Below are positions 1 to 8,064 of a DNA stretch of 14,044 nt, piece by piece; position 1 is the stretch's first letter, and the number at the start of each line of letters is the position of its first letter. Below the pieces are notes generated by a model, which was not told where the DNA came from, did not search any database, and saw only the letters and a program-made list of their open reading frames with translations. A program made the position numbers and the translations under genes. Origin of the DNA: Planctomycetaceae bacterium (GTDB taxonomy: Bacteria; Planctomycetota; Planctomycetia; Planctomycetales; Planctomycetaceae); NCBI GenBank assembly GCA_020426065.1, contig JAGQQT010000042.1:1-14044 (forward strand). The letters run 5' to 3'.

Positions 1-2382
1 TCCACTCCTGAAGACCTTGCCAATACGGTTGTGGCATGGCGGAATGGAGTTCCCCTTCGATTAGGAGACGTGGCAGACGTTCAGATTGGCTCTCCTCCGC
101 CGATTGGTGATGCGGTCATCAACAGCCAGATGGGAATCATGCTCATCGTGGAGAAACAGCCCTGGGCCAATACGCTCGATGTGACACGTAACGTCGAAGC
201 GGCCATGGAAGATCTGAAGCCCGCCTTGAAAGGTGTGAATGTAGACACCACCATTTTCCGCCCTGCGACATTCATCGAACGGGCGCTGGATAACCTGATG
301 CATTCGCTGCTGATTGGATGCGTACTGGTCATTATTGTTCTGTGCCTCTTTCTCTTCGACTGGCGGGCAGCCCTGATCAGTTCCACGGCCATTCCCCTTT
401 CGCTGATCACTGCCGTGATGATCCTGTATTACCGTGGTGGAACGATCAATACGATGGTGCTGGCCGGTTTGATTATCGCTTTGGGAGAGGTCGTCGATGA
501 TGCCATTATTGATGTGGAAAACATTCAACGTCGCCTGCGTCTGAATCGTTTACTGGAAAAACCGAAATCGACTTTTCAGGTTGTTCTGGATGCCTCGCTG
601 GAAGTCCGCAGTGCGGTCGTGTATGCCAGTATTATCGTAGTCCTTACACTGGTGCCGGTCTTTTTCCTGGAAGGTCTGGCGGGTTCGTTCTTCCGCCCCC
701 TGGCTGCCTCTTATGTCCTGGCAATTCTGGCATCTCTGGCAGTTGCCCTGACTGTCACGCCAGCCATGTCTCTGCTTCTGCTGCCGGCTTCCGCCAGGGA
801 ACATCGCGATGCACCACTGGTAAGAATCCTCAAGAGCATCTATGGATCGACCCTGCCCTTCCTGATTCGTCACTTTTCGGTGGCGGTTCTGGTTGTGGGA
901 TTACTGTTTACTGGAGCAGCAATGTCTGTTCCCTTTCTCGGCGAGGAGCTACTTCCCAAGTTCAAGGAGACTGATTTCCTGATGCACTGGGTTGAAAAAC
1001 CGGGGATCGGGATCGAGCCGATGAACAGGATCAGCATCCGTGCCAGTGAAGAAATGATGGCCGTTCCTGGTGTCCGCAACTTCGGTGCTCACATCGGTCG
1101 AGCCGAAGTTGCAGATGAAGTTGTTGGTCCGAATTTTACGGAGTTGTGGATCAGCATTGATGAGGATGTGGACTATGACGAAACCGTTGCCGCAGTTCAG
1201 GAGATTGTTGACGGCTATCCGGGACTTTATCGGGACCTGCTTACGTACCTGACGGAACGCATCAAGGAAGTTCTGACCGGCGCAAGCGGGGCCGTCGTGG
1301 TCCGCATCTACGGTCCAAACCTTGATGAACTGCGAGCGACAGCCGAGGATGTCAAACATGTGATGGAAGGCATTGACGGTGTCTCCGGGCTCAAGGTGGA
1401 GCAACAGGTACTCGTCCCGCAAATCGTGGTCCGAATCCGCAGTGAAGATGCCATGGCATTCGGCCTCACTCCCGGCGACATTTCCACAGCCACTGCCACT
1501 CTCGTGAATGGAACCCAGGTCGGTGAAATCTTCGAAGACCAGAAAATCTTCCGGGTTGTTGTCTGGGGGGAAGAACCGGTCCGCAGAGATGTGGATGCTT
1601 TGCGCCGCTTGATGATTGATACCCCCTCCGGTGCCCAGGTTGCCTTGGGAGATGTGGCCGATCTCACGATTGAGCCAGCCCCGAACGTGATCACTCGCGA
1701 GGGATCTTCCCGCAAGATCGATGTCTATTGCAATGTCTCCGGTCGAGACCTCAGCAGTGTGGCAACTGAGATTGAATCAGCGGTCAAATCGCAGGTCGAT
1801 TTTGGTCAGGGTTATCATCCTGTCTTCCTGGGCGAGTATGCCGAAGCCACCGCTGCCCGACAACGGATCATGCTGCTTTCGATTTTTTCTGCGATTGCGA
1901 TTTTCCTGCTGCTGTACGCTGATTTTCAGGCGATTCGTCCCGCGTTTCTGATCTTCCTGACCCTCCCCTTTGCCCTGGTTGGCGGGATTGCAGGAGCGTT
2001 TCTGTGCGGAGGTGTGATTTCTTTGGGTTCGCTGATCGGCTTTGTGACCGTACTGGGAGTTGCCGCTCGCAATGGCATCATGATGATCGATCATTACCGC
2101 CATCTTCAACAGGAAGAGGGTGTTGCTTTCGGACCGGAATTGATTGTGCAGGGAGCTTCCGAACGACTGGCACCCGTTCTCATGACTGCGCTCACCACGG
2201 GGCTGGCCCTGGTTCCGATCATAATCGGCGGCAATATCCCCGGACACGAAATCGAATTCCCCATGGCATTCGTCATTCTCGGCGGTCTGACAACTTCCAC
2301 ACTGTTGAATCTTCTGGTTGTGCCCACCTTCTACTACTGGCTGATGAAACCATCTGAGAATGCTTCGATCGTTCGGGCATAA
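1..2382 (+). CDS. RND efflux transporter permease, CzcA/CusA-like (5' end outside window)
   Basis: Inner-membrane proton-driven permease of the resistance-nodulation-division family, normally working with a periplasmic adaptor and an outer-membrane channel. The frame is open from base 1 (STPEDLAN...), so the real start lies upstream. The visible 793 codons against a usual 1,020-1,050 mean that TM1 and the first porter subdomain are missing. Seen in order: the end of the N-terminal porter domain, a hydrophobic block of TM2-TM6 from about codon 100 ([17 protein letters not shown] onward), the second periplasmic porter/docking region, then TM8-TM12 near the C-terminus with [17 protein letters not shown]. 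The TM4 motif [17 protein letters not shown] keeps the Asp and Glu of the CzcA pattern VDGAVVxVEN, pointing to the heavy-metal (HME) branch or a relative. The substrate cannot be told from this, and partner genes would lie upstream. The internal GTG at 31 is not the true start. Confidence 0.93.
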   Translation, partial: STPEDLANTVVAWRNGVPLRLGDVADVQIGSPPPIGDAVINSQMGIMLIVEKQPWANTLDVTRNVEAAMEDLKPALKGVNVDTTIFRPATFIERALDNLMHSLLIGCVLVIIVLCLFLFDWRAALISSTAIPLSLITAVMILYYRGGTINTMVLAGLIIALGEVVDDAIIDVENIQRRLRLNRLLEKPKSTFQVVLDASLEVRSAVVYASIIVVLTLVPVFFLEGLAGSFFRPLAASYVLAILASLAVALTVTPAMSLLLLPASAREHRDAPLVRILKSIYGSTLPFLIRHFSVAVLVVGLLFTGAAMSVPFLGEELLPKFKETDFLMHWVEKPGIGIEPMNRISIRASEEMMAVPGVRNFGAHIGRAEVADEVVGPNFTELWISIDEDVDYDETVAAVQEIVDGYPGLYRDLLTYLTERIKEVLTGASGAVVVRIYGPNLDELRATAEDVKHVMEGIDGVSGLKVEQQVLVPQIVVRIRSEDAMAFGLTPGDISTATATLVNGTQVGEIFEDQKIFRVVVWGEEPVRRDVDALRRLMIDTPSGAQVALGDVADLTIEPAPNVITREGSSRKIDVYCNVSGRDLSSVATEIESAVKSQVDFGQGYHPVFLGEYAEATAARQRIMLLSIFSAIAIFLLLYADFQAIRPAFLIFLTLPFALVGGIAGAFLCGGVISLGSLIGFVTVLGVAARNGIMMIDHYRHLQQEEGVAFGPELIVQGASERLAPVLMTALTTGLALVPIIIGGNIPGHEIEFPMAFVILGGLTTSTLLNLLVVPTFYYWLMKPSENASIVRA

Positions 2383-2658
2383 GGCTTATCCTGTTTGGCG
2401 AGTTCAAATGCGAAGAGCGGATCCGTTTTCTCGCAAGCCGGAAATAACCCCTGCTTATTTCTGATGACTTCTGGACTCCCTGTGTAGGACCACCGTTTTG
2501 CATTCTGAGGAGCATGACTTACCTGGGGCGGCAACTTGACTTCCAGTTTTAACTCTGTCGCCAGAATCATTTCATCGGTTAATGCGGGGTGGAGAGTTGC
2601 GAATCCAGGTTTCCAGAAGTTCTTCCTCTTGCCTCCATTCCTTCACGTTATCAGCCAT
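2334..2658 (-). pseudogene. small hypothetical gene, apparently frameshifted
   Basis: An ATG at 2658 opens a frame reading MADNVKEWRQEEELLETWIR then NSPPRINR and a stop at 2572, only 28 codons. Removing one base from the C4 run on the minus strand (G4 at 2586-2589 on plus) joins it smoothly to a second frame: NSPPALTDEMILATELKLEV, then KLPPQ. That frame stays open to 2334. The joined reading is acidic, helical and protein-like on both sides of the run, which suggests one gene broken by an extra base, or a sequencing indel. The downstream part (from about 2530) reads antisense into the end of the RND gene and is probably not native coding sequence, so the true 3' end is uncertain. The gene lies 24 bases after the preceding minus-strand gene and could be co-transcribed with it. 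Family not recognised. Confidence 0.33.
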
Positions 2659-2682
2659 CCCGTCTACGTGTTGAGCGATAAA

Positions 2683-3027
2683 TCAGGCGTGGGGGTTCGC
2701 CAAAGCGGGAGAGATAGTCAGAGTTCTGGAAGATTCGTCATAGTCCAGCCACTGTCCTTCGGACGTTGCAGGAAGCAATTCCTCCCAGTGGATCTGCTCT
2801 TCCGATTCAGTCCCTGAAGCCAGCATCAGGGTAAAGCTCCACTGACTCGCTGCCCGCCCGTTGACAAAACCGACACGACCTTGTATTCGGGATTCGAGGT
2901 CGCCAAATACCCACCGACGAACCTCAAACCAATCACAGTATCCCAGTCGGGATTGCAGCGAATCCCGGGCATGTTTACGTGAATTGATAAGGCATCGAAG
3001 TTTCCACCAGAACTCCTGATTTTCCAT
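2683..3027 (-). CDS. hypothetical protein, about 114 aa
   Basis: Family not recognised. The chosen ATG (3027) gives MENQEFWWKL and has a good ribosome binding site, GAGGTG, six bases upstream (3034-3039 on plus). A GTG at 3063 in the same frame would add 12 residues and overlap the upstream stop by one base (TAGTG), so translational coupling is an alternative. The protein is soluble, rich in Trp, Arg and Glu, with no signal peptide or membrane segment. Its middle and C-terminal parts (GRAASQWSFTLML, EEQIHWEELLP, EGQWLDYDESSRTLTI) look like alternating beta strands of a small structural domain. Its neighbours are another small hypothetical gene upstream and a frameshifted one downstream, all on minus. 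The antisense reading on plus (2536-2817) is less protein-like and was not accepted. Confidence 0.55.
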   Translation of the reverse strand: MENQEFWWKLRCLINSRKHARDSLQSRLGYCDWFEVRRWVFGDLESRIQGRVGFVNGRAASQWSFTLMLASGTESEEQIHWEELLPATSEGQWLDYDESSRTLTISPALANPHA

Positions 3028-3062
3028 GAACAGCACCTCACGTTCAACATCTGGTTCAGCCA

Positions 3063-3410
3063 CTAACGCACTGGCTGCTGATAGTCGGCCACAATCCCTT
3101 CTGTATGACCAGCCAGTGCATCAGCAAGCCTAGTCATCAGTTGCTGGCCGTTCTTCTTTAGAGATTGATTGTAGATGATGTACCTTGTACAAGCATTCTT
3201 GAGCACAGACAATTGCGACTTGGGAACAGATCCATCAATACCAGGCTTGTCCCGGGGGCAAACCTTAACTGTTTTTTCGTAATCGATACGAGCGGTGTAA
3301 AGTTCGCACCACGGCAGTTTCCCGCCATTCAGCATTTCGGCGAGAGGTATTCTGTCACCCTTCTCCACGAGTCGATCGAACTCGGCCATGGACTCTCCGG
3401 CATCATCCAT
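3063..3410 (-). CDS. hypothetical protein, about 115 aa
   Basis: Family not recognised. The frame is open from 3647, but a start there would overlap the divergent peptidase gene by more than 120 bases, and the upstream residues look like shadow sequence. I therefore chose the ATG at 3410 (MDDAGESMAEFDRLVEKGDR). An ATG at 3389 (MAEFDRL) preceded by GGAG is an equally good alternative giving 108 aa. The product is basic, soluble and mixed alpha/beta, with LPWCELYTARIDYEKTVKV in the middle and a helical Lys/Gln-rich tail (YNQSLKKNGQQLMTRLADAL). The in-frame sequence just upstream (TGHSINGLLIVGT) also looks coding-like, so a longer form from a non-ATG start, or a truncated gene, is possible. It ends one base into a GTG of the next minus-strand gene, suggesting a small operon. 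Confidence 0.42.
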   Translation of the reverse strand: MDDAGESMAEFDRLVEKGDRIPLAEMLNGGKLPWCELYTARIDYEKTVKVCPRDKPGIDGSVPKSQLSVLKNACTRYIIYNQSLKKNGQQLMTRLADALAGHTEGIVADYQQPVR

Positions 3411-3523
3411 GGTTCCTACAATCAGTAATCCATTTATCGAGTGACCTGTACAGCGAACTGTGGCTTCGGAAATCAGGGATTTTCTGATAGACGATTCTGC
3501 CAGGATCGCTTTATGATGGTTTG

Positions 3524-4396
3524 ATGGAAGGTCTCTCCTGTCTGATCGAATCTGATCTGTTGATTGCTCTACTGGCCATGATTGGATTGTCAATTGTGGT
3601 GATGGTTGCGGTGTGGCGTTGGACAGCCAGCTGGAAGGAGATTTCACTGAACCTTGGGTTTGTGCTAGTGCTGGTCCTGATGGGGCTCTGGCATTTTCTG
3701 ATTCGGCATAATGCTGTGATCAGTCAACTGCTCCCCTTTGACAGTCTGATTGTGGCTGGGAACTGGTTTGGTTTGTGGTGTGGAGTGCTGGCGGGGCTGG
3801 CGATGCGGGCCAGCAGAGGGAATGCTCTGAGAAAGGCCGTACCTGGAGCCCTGTTGATGATGACAGGTCTGGTGGCCCTGGTTTATCCGGTTTATGGTTC
3901 CATTCCTCAATCCGTGCCGCACCAGACTGCGGATGGTTATTGTCTCCAGACGAATGAGGTTTCCTGTTCACCTGCCTGTGCGGTGACACTGCTGCGAATG
4001 AAAGGGATTGAAGCGACCGAAGCTGAAATGATTGGTCGTTGTCTGTGCCGGGACGGAACTGCCTGGCAGGGATTGTTTCGTGGCCTGAGGCAGAAGACAC
4101 GGGGAACAGATTACCGCGTGGAAGTGCGGAATGCGGATCTGCAGGAGTTGCGTAACATGACTCCCGGGTATCTGCTGTTGAGCGTGGGAATCGATTTGTG
4201 GCAGGAGTGCGATCCAATCTATCTGGAAGAGTATGGCTGGAGCCGCGGAAAGTATCACAGTGTGATTCTGACCCGCTTTCTCGATGAGGAAGGCTGTGTG
4301 GAGATGATCGATCCGGATGTCGGCCTGGAACGCTGGTCTCTGGAAGACCTGCAGACCCTGTACCGGGGAATGACCATTCGTCTGGTCAGCAGATAA
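3524..4396 (+). CDS. membrane-anchored C39-like cysteine peptidase
   Basis: The 290-aa product has two parts. Residues 10-127 hold four predicted membrane segments (about 10-31, 42-60, 74-94, 106-126). The C-terminal half matches the papain-like C39 fold known from bacteriocin-processing peptidases: QTNEVSCSPACAVTLL supplies the oxyanion Gln (Q142) and catalytic Cys (C148), YHSVILTRF the His (H245), and MIDPDVGLERWS the Asp (D263). No ABC ATPase domain follows, unlike classic C39 exporters. The loops carrying Arg/Lys (WRWTASWK and RASRGNALRK) would be cytoplasmic under the positive-inside rule, putting the peptidase domain outside the membrane. Its substrate is unknown, and no leader-peptide gene with a double-Gly motif is seen beside it. 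Start: a TTG at 3521 directly precedes the ATG at 3524; neither has a strong ribosome binding site. It is divergent from the small hypothetical genes and convergent with the TPR gene 11 bases away. Confidence 0.82.
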   Translation: MEGLSCLIESDLLIALLAMIGLSIVVMVAVWRWTASWKEISLNLGFVLVLVLMGLWHFLIRHNAVISQLLPFDSLIVAGNWFGLWCGVLAGLAMRASRGNALRKAVPGALLMMTGLVALVYPVYGSIPQSVPHQTADGYCLQTNEVSCSPACAVTLLRMKGIEATEAEMIGRCLCRDGTAWQGLFRGLRQKTRGTDYRVEVRNADLQELRNMTPGYLLLSVGIDLWQECDPIYLEEYGWSRGKYHSVILTRFLDEEGCVEMIDPDVGLERWSLEDLQTLYRGMTIRLVSR

Positions 4397-4407
4397 GCCT
4401 CAATACA

Positions 4408-5610
4408 CTATTCAGGCCGAACCTCATCCGGATTTTGAATGGACAGGATTCTGGCTGCCTGGTCGGGCTTTCCCAGTTTCCGATACAACTCGGCAATCTG
4501 TTGTCGCAGCTGCATATCTCCCGGCTTCTGTCTGATTTCTGCATTCAGTTTGAGCAGCGTCAGGGAATCATTATTCAGTTCCTCCGCGATCGTGCGATGC
4601 TGCTCGGCAAGTTCAGGCTGTTTGAGCCGAGTGTAGACAACCGAAAGCTGCTGATGAGCTTCTTTGTTCCACGGCTGTTTGCCGACAACATTTTTGAGGT
4701 CTTCAACCGCCTGGTCAAATTTGCTGGAATCTGTGAGCAGCATGCCCCGCATCAGAATTGCTTTTTCGCTGATCGGTCCCTGCCTGCCGAGCTGGTCTGC
4801 AAGTAGCTTCAGTCCCTCTTCACTTTTCCCTTCGGTTCTCAGGATCCAGGCGTATTCCAGAACTGCCCGTTCGGATAGTAAAGGAGAGATTGCCTGAAGT
4901 TGATGCCATTCCTCCTTTGCTTTTTCGAGTTGACCAGAGTCGATCAGGACCTGAATCAGGTCTTCACGCACATTCACCACCTGTTGTGGATTCCGGGAAA
5001 AGAGCAGACATTGACGTAACGCCTGTTCGGCTTCACTGATTTCTTTGCGTGTCAGATAGACCGTCCCGAGAACCTGCCAGGCGGTGGAATCCTGAGGTGC
5101 GATTTCCAGGAGCTGTTTACATTCCTGCAGGGCGAGATCCTCCTGACCCATCTGAAGATGAATCTGAATGAGTGACCTGAGGATTTTCGGCAACAGTTGC
5201 TGGTTGTGTGAGGCCGCCTGAAAGAGATCCTGGGCAAACGTCAGTTGTCCAAACTGTTGAGCGGCAAAGGCCACCTGACACAGATCATCGGCGGGCAGTC
5301 TGGCGGGATCAGTGATCAGGCTCCATTGACCGAGTGCTTCATCCCAGCGATCCAGCTGGATCAGAAGTTTCACTCGCAGATACTGCCAATCCGGTCGCTC
5401 TTCTGGAGATTGAAGAATGGCACTTTCCAGCAGGGCTTCGGCTTCTTTGGGACGAAATGCGGCAATCCGCACCGCTCGCTGATATTGCTGAGCAGGGGAA
5501 AGAATGCGATACCAGTAGTAACCGGCCGAGATCAGGATCAAAAACAGGATCAGCACAATCAGCCTGGTGGCGGTGTGCTTCGGTTCGGCTTCAGAAATGG
5601 GTTCGGTCAT
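4408..5610 (-). CDS. membrane-anchored TPR protein
   Basis: The 400-aa protein has a short N-terminal tail, one hydrophobic segment at residues 16-34 (RLIVLILFLILISAGYYWY), then helical TPR-like repeats to the end. Clear repeat signatures are EALLESAILQSPEERPDWQYL (from 58 onward), DLALQECKQLLEIAPQDSTA (158-177), WQVLGTVYLTRKEISEAEQA (178-197), FDQAVEDLKNVVGKQPWNKE (298-317) and the final QIAELYRKLGKPDQAARIL. TPR arrays bind other proteins, and here the array probably lies in the periplasm or planctomycete paryphoplasm, held by a signal anchor. Its ATG overlaps the stop of the upstream FG-GAP lipoprotein gene (ATGA, 5607-5610), so the two are almost surely translated as a coupled pair. The partner is inferred from this overlap only. 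The gene ends 11 bases from the convergent peptidase gene, with no clear terminator between them. Confidence 0.88.
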   Translation of the reverse strand: MTEPISEAEPKHTATRLIVLILFLILISAGYYWYRILSPAQQYQRAVRIAAFRPKEAEALLESAILQSPEERPDWQYLRVKLLIQLDRWDEALGQWSLITDPARLPADDLCQVAFAAQQFGQLTFAQDLFQAASHNQQLLPKILRSLIQIHLQMGQEDLALQECKQLLEIAPQDSTAWQVLGTVYLTRKEISEAEQALRQCLLFSRNPQQVVNVREDLIQVLIDSGQLEKAKEEWHQLQAISPLLSERAVLEYAWILRTEGKSEEGLKLLADQLGRQGPISEKAILMRGMLLTDSSKFDQAVEDLKNVVGKQPWNKEAHQQLSVVYTRLKQPELAEQHRTIAEELNNDSLTLLKLNAEIRQKPGDMQLRQQIAELYRKLGKPDQAARILSIQNPDEVRPE

Positions 5611-7424
5611 GAAGGATCTTTCCCGGCCGGGGAGTTTTCGATGATCTGTTCTCCGGTTCCTTTTTCGAGTTGATGATATTGCTTGGTCCCGAGCGGGGAA
5701 AACCGTTCCCGGGTTTGATCTGGCCAGGTCACTGTCAGGTCAACCTGATCGGCATCGAGTGCTTTCAATGAGAATAGCAGACGCTGGTCTGAGTGGGACA
5801 GATAACTGCCTCCACTGATCACTGTTCGAGAAATTTCGGGAGTGACACCGTCAATGGTGGCGGTTGTCCCGGTGAGATCACTGCAGGCTGCATCGCCTGT
5901 CAGTTGAATTCCGATCCAGTTTTCCGGTGAATTCAGATTCTGCAGAATCGAAACCGGACCATCCTGTTCGGTCACAATCAGTTCCGGTGCACCGTCATTA
6001 TTGAGATCTCCCACAGCAATTCCCCGTCCGGCGTGAGGTACGCTGAACCAGGAACCGGCAGCGGAGGTGACGTTTTGAAAACGCTTCCCTTCCAGATTGC
6101 GATAAACGAATGCCGGTTGCTGATAATCGTATTTGCGATTCCGGTACGTCACATGTCCGTTCACAACAACCAGATCATCCCAGCCGTCCATATCCAGATC
6201 GGAAAGTAACGTACCAAAACCGACAAAGGGTTTGCAGGGACCTGCCAGACCCAGTGGAACAGTCATGTGAGTGAAGAGCCCATCCCCCTCGTTGTGATAC
6301 AGGTCGTTTTCCTCGAATTCGTAATTGGTGACAACGAGGTCCAGCCAGCCATCGCGATCGATATCTCCGGCATGCACTCCCATGCTCCCTTCCGGTGCAC
6401 CAAACTCATTGCCGATTACTCCCGAAGCAACGGCAGCATCCCGCCACGTTCCATCCTGCTGGCCAAGATAGAGATGGTTACGAACAACATCATTGGCCAC
6501 ATAGATATCGAGGATGTGATTTCGATCGAAATCGGCAACAACGACTCCCAGGCCTTTGCCATCCGTGCGTAAGCCTGCCTGCTTTGAAACATCGGTGAAG
6601 GTGCCATCTCCGTGGCCGAAAAACAGATGATCCGGTGCATCCGCAAAATTACTCGGCATGCAGACATCGCGTAAGCCACTATTGGGATCCAGACACAATT
6701 CCTTCCTGTCCGGTTTCCATTGCAGGTAGCCTGTCACATACAAATCCGCTTGACCATCCCGGTTGAAATCGGCAAACGCTGCAGACATCTGCCAGCCGTT
6801 CAGATTCAAACCGCTTTCGTTTGTGATCTCCCTGAAAGTCCCGTTCGTCTGGTTGAGGAATAAACGGGACTGACCAAAACAGGAGATGAACAGGTCCGGA
6901 TAGTAATCGGAGTTGACATCACCGACGGCGACTCCATGTGAGTAATCGATGTTTGTCTCCAGTCCACTTTCCGGAGTGACATCAAGAAATTTCCAGTCTC
7001 CCTGGTTCTGATAGAGTCGTCCGGGAATTCCCAGTATCGTCAGCTCCGCTGAGATAGTCCCGCCGCCTGCGCAGTAAATGTCCAGATCTCCATCCTGGTC
7101 GTAGTCAAACACCGCCACGCCCGATCCAAACGTTTCGATCATGGTGAAGTGCTGGGCTTCTCGGCCGGAATGATGCCGGAAAGAGATTCCCGTCTCAGGG
7201 GTGATGTCACGAAACCAGTCACCGGGTTGCTCCGGCCTGGGAACGGCATCAGAGAGCAGTTCCGATTCCTCCACTGGAATGTTCACATTCGGGGCGGATG
7301 GATCGGGAGGATGATCGACCTGCGGGGGAGCGGGCTGCTCGCGACAGGATGCTAGCAAAAGGCAGATCCCGAAGAGCACTCCGTACCGACTGACTTTGCG
7401 GGAATAAAAAAAAGAAACTCGCAT
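5607..7424 (-). CDS. FG-GAP repeat lipoprotein with ASPIC/UnbV domain (CRTAC1 family)
   Basis: Exported protein with beta-propeller repeats. From the chosen ATG (7424) the product is 605 aa: a basic n-region, hydrophobic core YGVLFGICLLLASC and lipobox Cys27, so it is probably a lipid-anchored envelope protein. At least seven FG-GAP/VCBS calcium-binding-type blades follow, each with a D-x-D-x-D-like loop then a strand, for example DYDQDGDLDIYCAGG, FNRDGQADLYVTGY, DIDRDGWLDLVVTNYE, DLDMDGWDDLVVVNGH and DLNNDGAPELIVTE. The C-terminal ASPIC/UnbV domain runs from NWIGIQLTG to the VTWPDQTRERFSP segment. The family is widespread in planctomycetes; its biochemical role is not known. An in-frame ATG at 7481 would add 19 residues before the signal peptide, and neither start has a clear ribosome binding site; the signal-peptide shape favours the inner one. 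It follows the small lipoprotein gene closely and overlaps the TPR gene by four bases. Confidence 0.9.
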   Translation of the reverse strand: MRVSFFYSRKVSRYGVLFGICLLLASCREQPAPPQVDHPPDPSAPNVNIPVEESELLSDAVPRPEQPGDWFRDITPETGISFRHHSGREAQHFTMIETFGSGVAVFDYDQDGDLDIYCAGGGTISAELTILGIPGRLYQNQGDWKFLDVTPESGLETNIDYSHGVAVGDVNSDYYPDLFISCFGQSRLFLNQTNGTFREITNESGLNLNGWQMSAAFADFNRDGQADLYVTGYLQWKPDRKELCLDPNSGLRDVCMPSNFADAPDHLFFGHGDGTFTDVSKQAGLRTDGKGLGVVVADFDRNHILDIYVANDVVRNHLYLGQQDGTWRDAAVASGVIGNEFGAPEGSMGVHAGDIDRDGWLDLVVTNYEFEENDLYHNEGDGLFTHMTVPLGLAGPCKPFVGFGTLLSDLDMDGWDDLVVVNGHVTYRNRKYDYQQPAFVYRNLEGKRFQNVTSAAGSWFSVPHAGRGIAVGDLNNDGAPELIVTEQDGPVSILQNLNSPENWIGIQLTGDAACSDLTGTTATIDGVTPEISRTVISGGSYLSHSDQRLLFSLKALDADQVDLTVTWPDQTRERFSPLGTKQYHQLEKGTGEQIIENSPAGKDPS

Positions 7425-7500
7425 CATGCCTGGAGACAAGCACAATGCGAGCACGTGGGAGAAGATTCCGTAGAGAAACATCAGCGTCCGTCAATCGTCA

Positions 7501-7953
7501 CTAATCAGTCAGTTCCAGGTCAAACGTGTTATCCCCTTCATTGACCGTTGTGGTTACGCCGGATGATGTCGCCAGCCAGTACTTTTGCGGGATCGTCTGA
7601 CCGCCGCTGTCTTTAGGGGTTTTTCCATCATTGGACATAGAGGCTGGACCTGAAGCGGCAGGAGTGACCGAAACGCCGTAATCGCCAGCTGCAATTGTGA
7701 CGGTGTAGGTTCCATCTGCACCAACCGGTCCACCCCAGGCTCCAAAGCCCGGCTTTTCAAAAGAAATGGTTGCATTTGTGACAGGCTGGCCACCCTTGGT
7801 TACTTTCCCCGTGACAGTCGCATTGGTGGCTGGACCAGCAGGTCCCGCTCCACCACCGCACCCCATCATGACAAGACAGGCGAAGGTTGTGATCACCAGA
7901 CCAGACCCGGATCGATTGAGACGTAGACGCAAAGTTTCTCTCCTTGTGGACAT
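7501..7953 (-). CDS. small lipoprotein with carboxypeptidase-regulatory-like domain
   Basis: The 150-aa product from the ATG at 7953 (MSTRRETLRLRLNRSGSG) has an Arg-rich n-region, hydrophobic core LVITTFACLVMMG and lipobox Cys32 followed by a Gly/Ala/Pro linker. The rest is a small beta-sandwich of the CarboxypepD_reg-like type: VTGKVTKGGQPVTNATISF, then GADGTYTVTIAAGDYGVSV, and a typical planctomycete ending (IPQKYWLATSSGVTTTVNEG then NTFDLELTD). The frame is open to an ATG at 8034, but that start would run through the hairpin at 7995-8025 and spoil the signal peptide, so it was rejected. Proteins of this kind commonly sit next to DUF1559 genes in planctomycetes, as here. Their function is unknown, with a surface-protein role inferred from the lipobox. 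It lies 112 bases after the DUF1559 stop and 76 bases before the FG-GAP gene start. Confidence 0.87.
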   Translation of the reverse strand: MSTRRETLRLRLNRSGSGLVITTFACLVMMGCGGGAGPAGPATNATVTGKVTKGGQPVTNATISFEKPGFGAWGGPVGADGTYTVTIAAGDYGVSVTPAASGPASMSNDGKTPKDSGGQTIPQKYWLATSSGVTTTVNEGDNTFDLELTD

Positions 7954-7982
7954 TGATTCTTGATTGGTTGCAGCTTTCATCG

Positions 7983-8025
7983 GCAGAGAAATGACAGGAA
8001 ACCGGCCACGAGAACCGGTTTCCTG
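7983..8025 (-). terminator. hairpin between DUF1559 and lipoprotein genes (terminator or attenuator)
   Basis: A perfect 11-bp inverted repeat, CAGGAAACCGG (7995-8005) and CCGGTTTCCTG (8015-8025), encloses a 9-base loop. Read on minus, the hairpin is followed by TCATTTCTCT, a T-rich but interrupted tail. It lies 39 bases after the DUF1559 stop and 41 bases before the lipoprotein start. It could end most DUF1559 transcripts while letting some read on into the downstream genes, or stabilise the 3' end of the upstream message. On plus there is no T-run after it, so a plus-strand role is unlikely. Confidence 0.6.
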
Positions 8026-8064
8026 CAATATCATACCTCAGAGCCTGCATGCCTTTCAGAAAGC

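Noticed and set aside
2536..2817. Plus-strand open frame of 93 codons
   Set aside because: It is antisense to the better supported minus-strand gene at 2683-3027, low in protein-like features and has no ribosome binding site.
4396..4408. Possible shared terminator between the peptidase and TPR genes
   Set aside because: Only 11 bases separate the stops and no stem with a T-run is visible around them.
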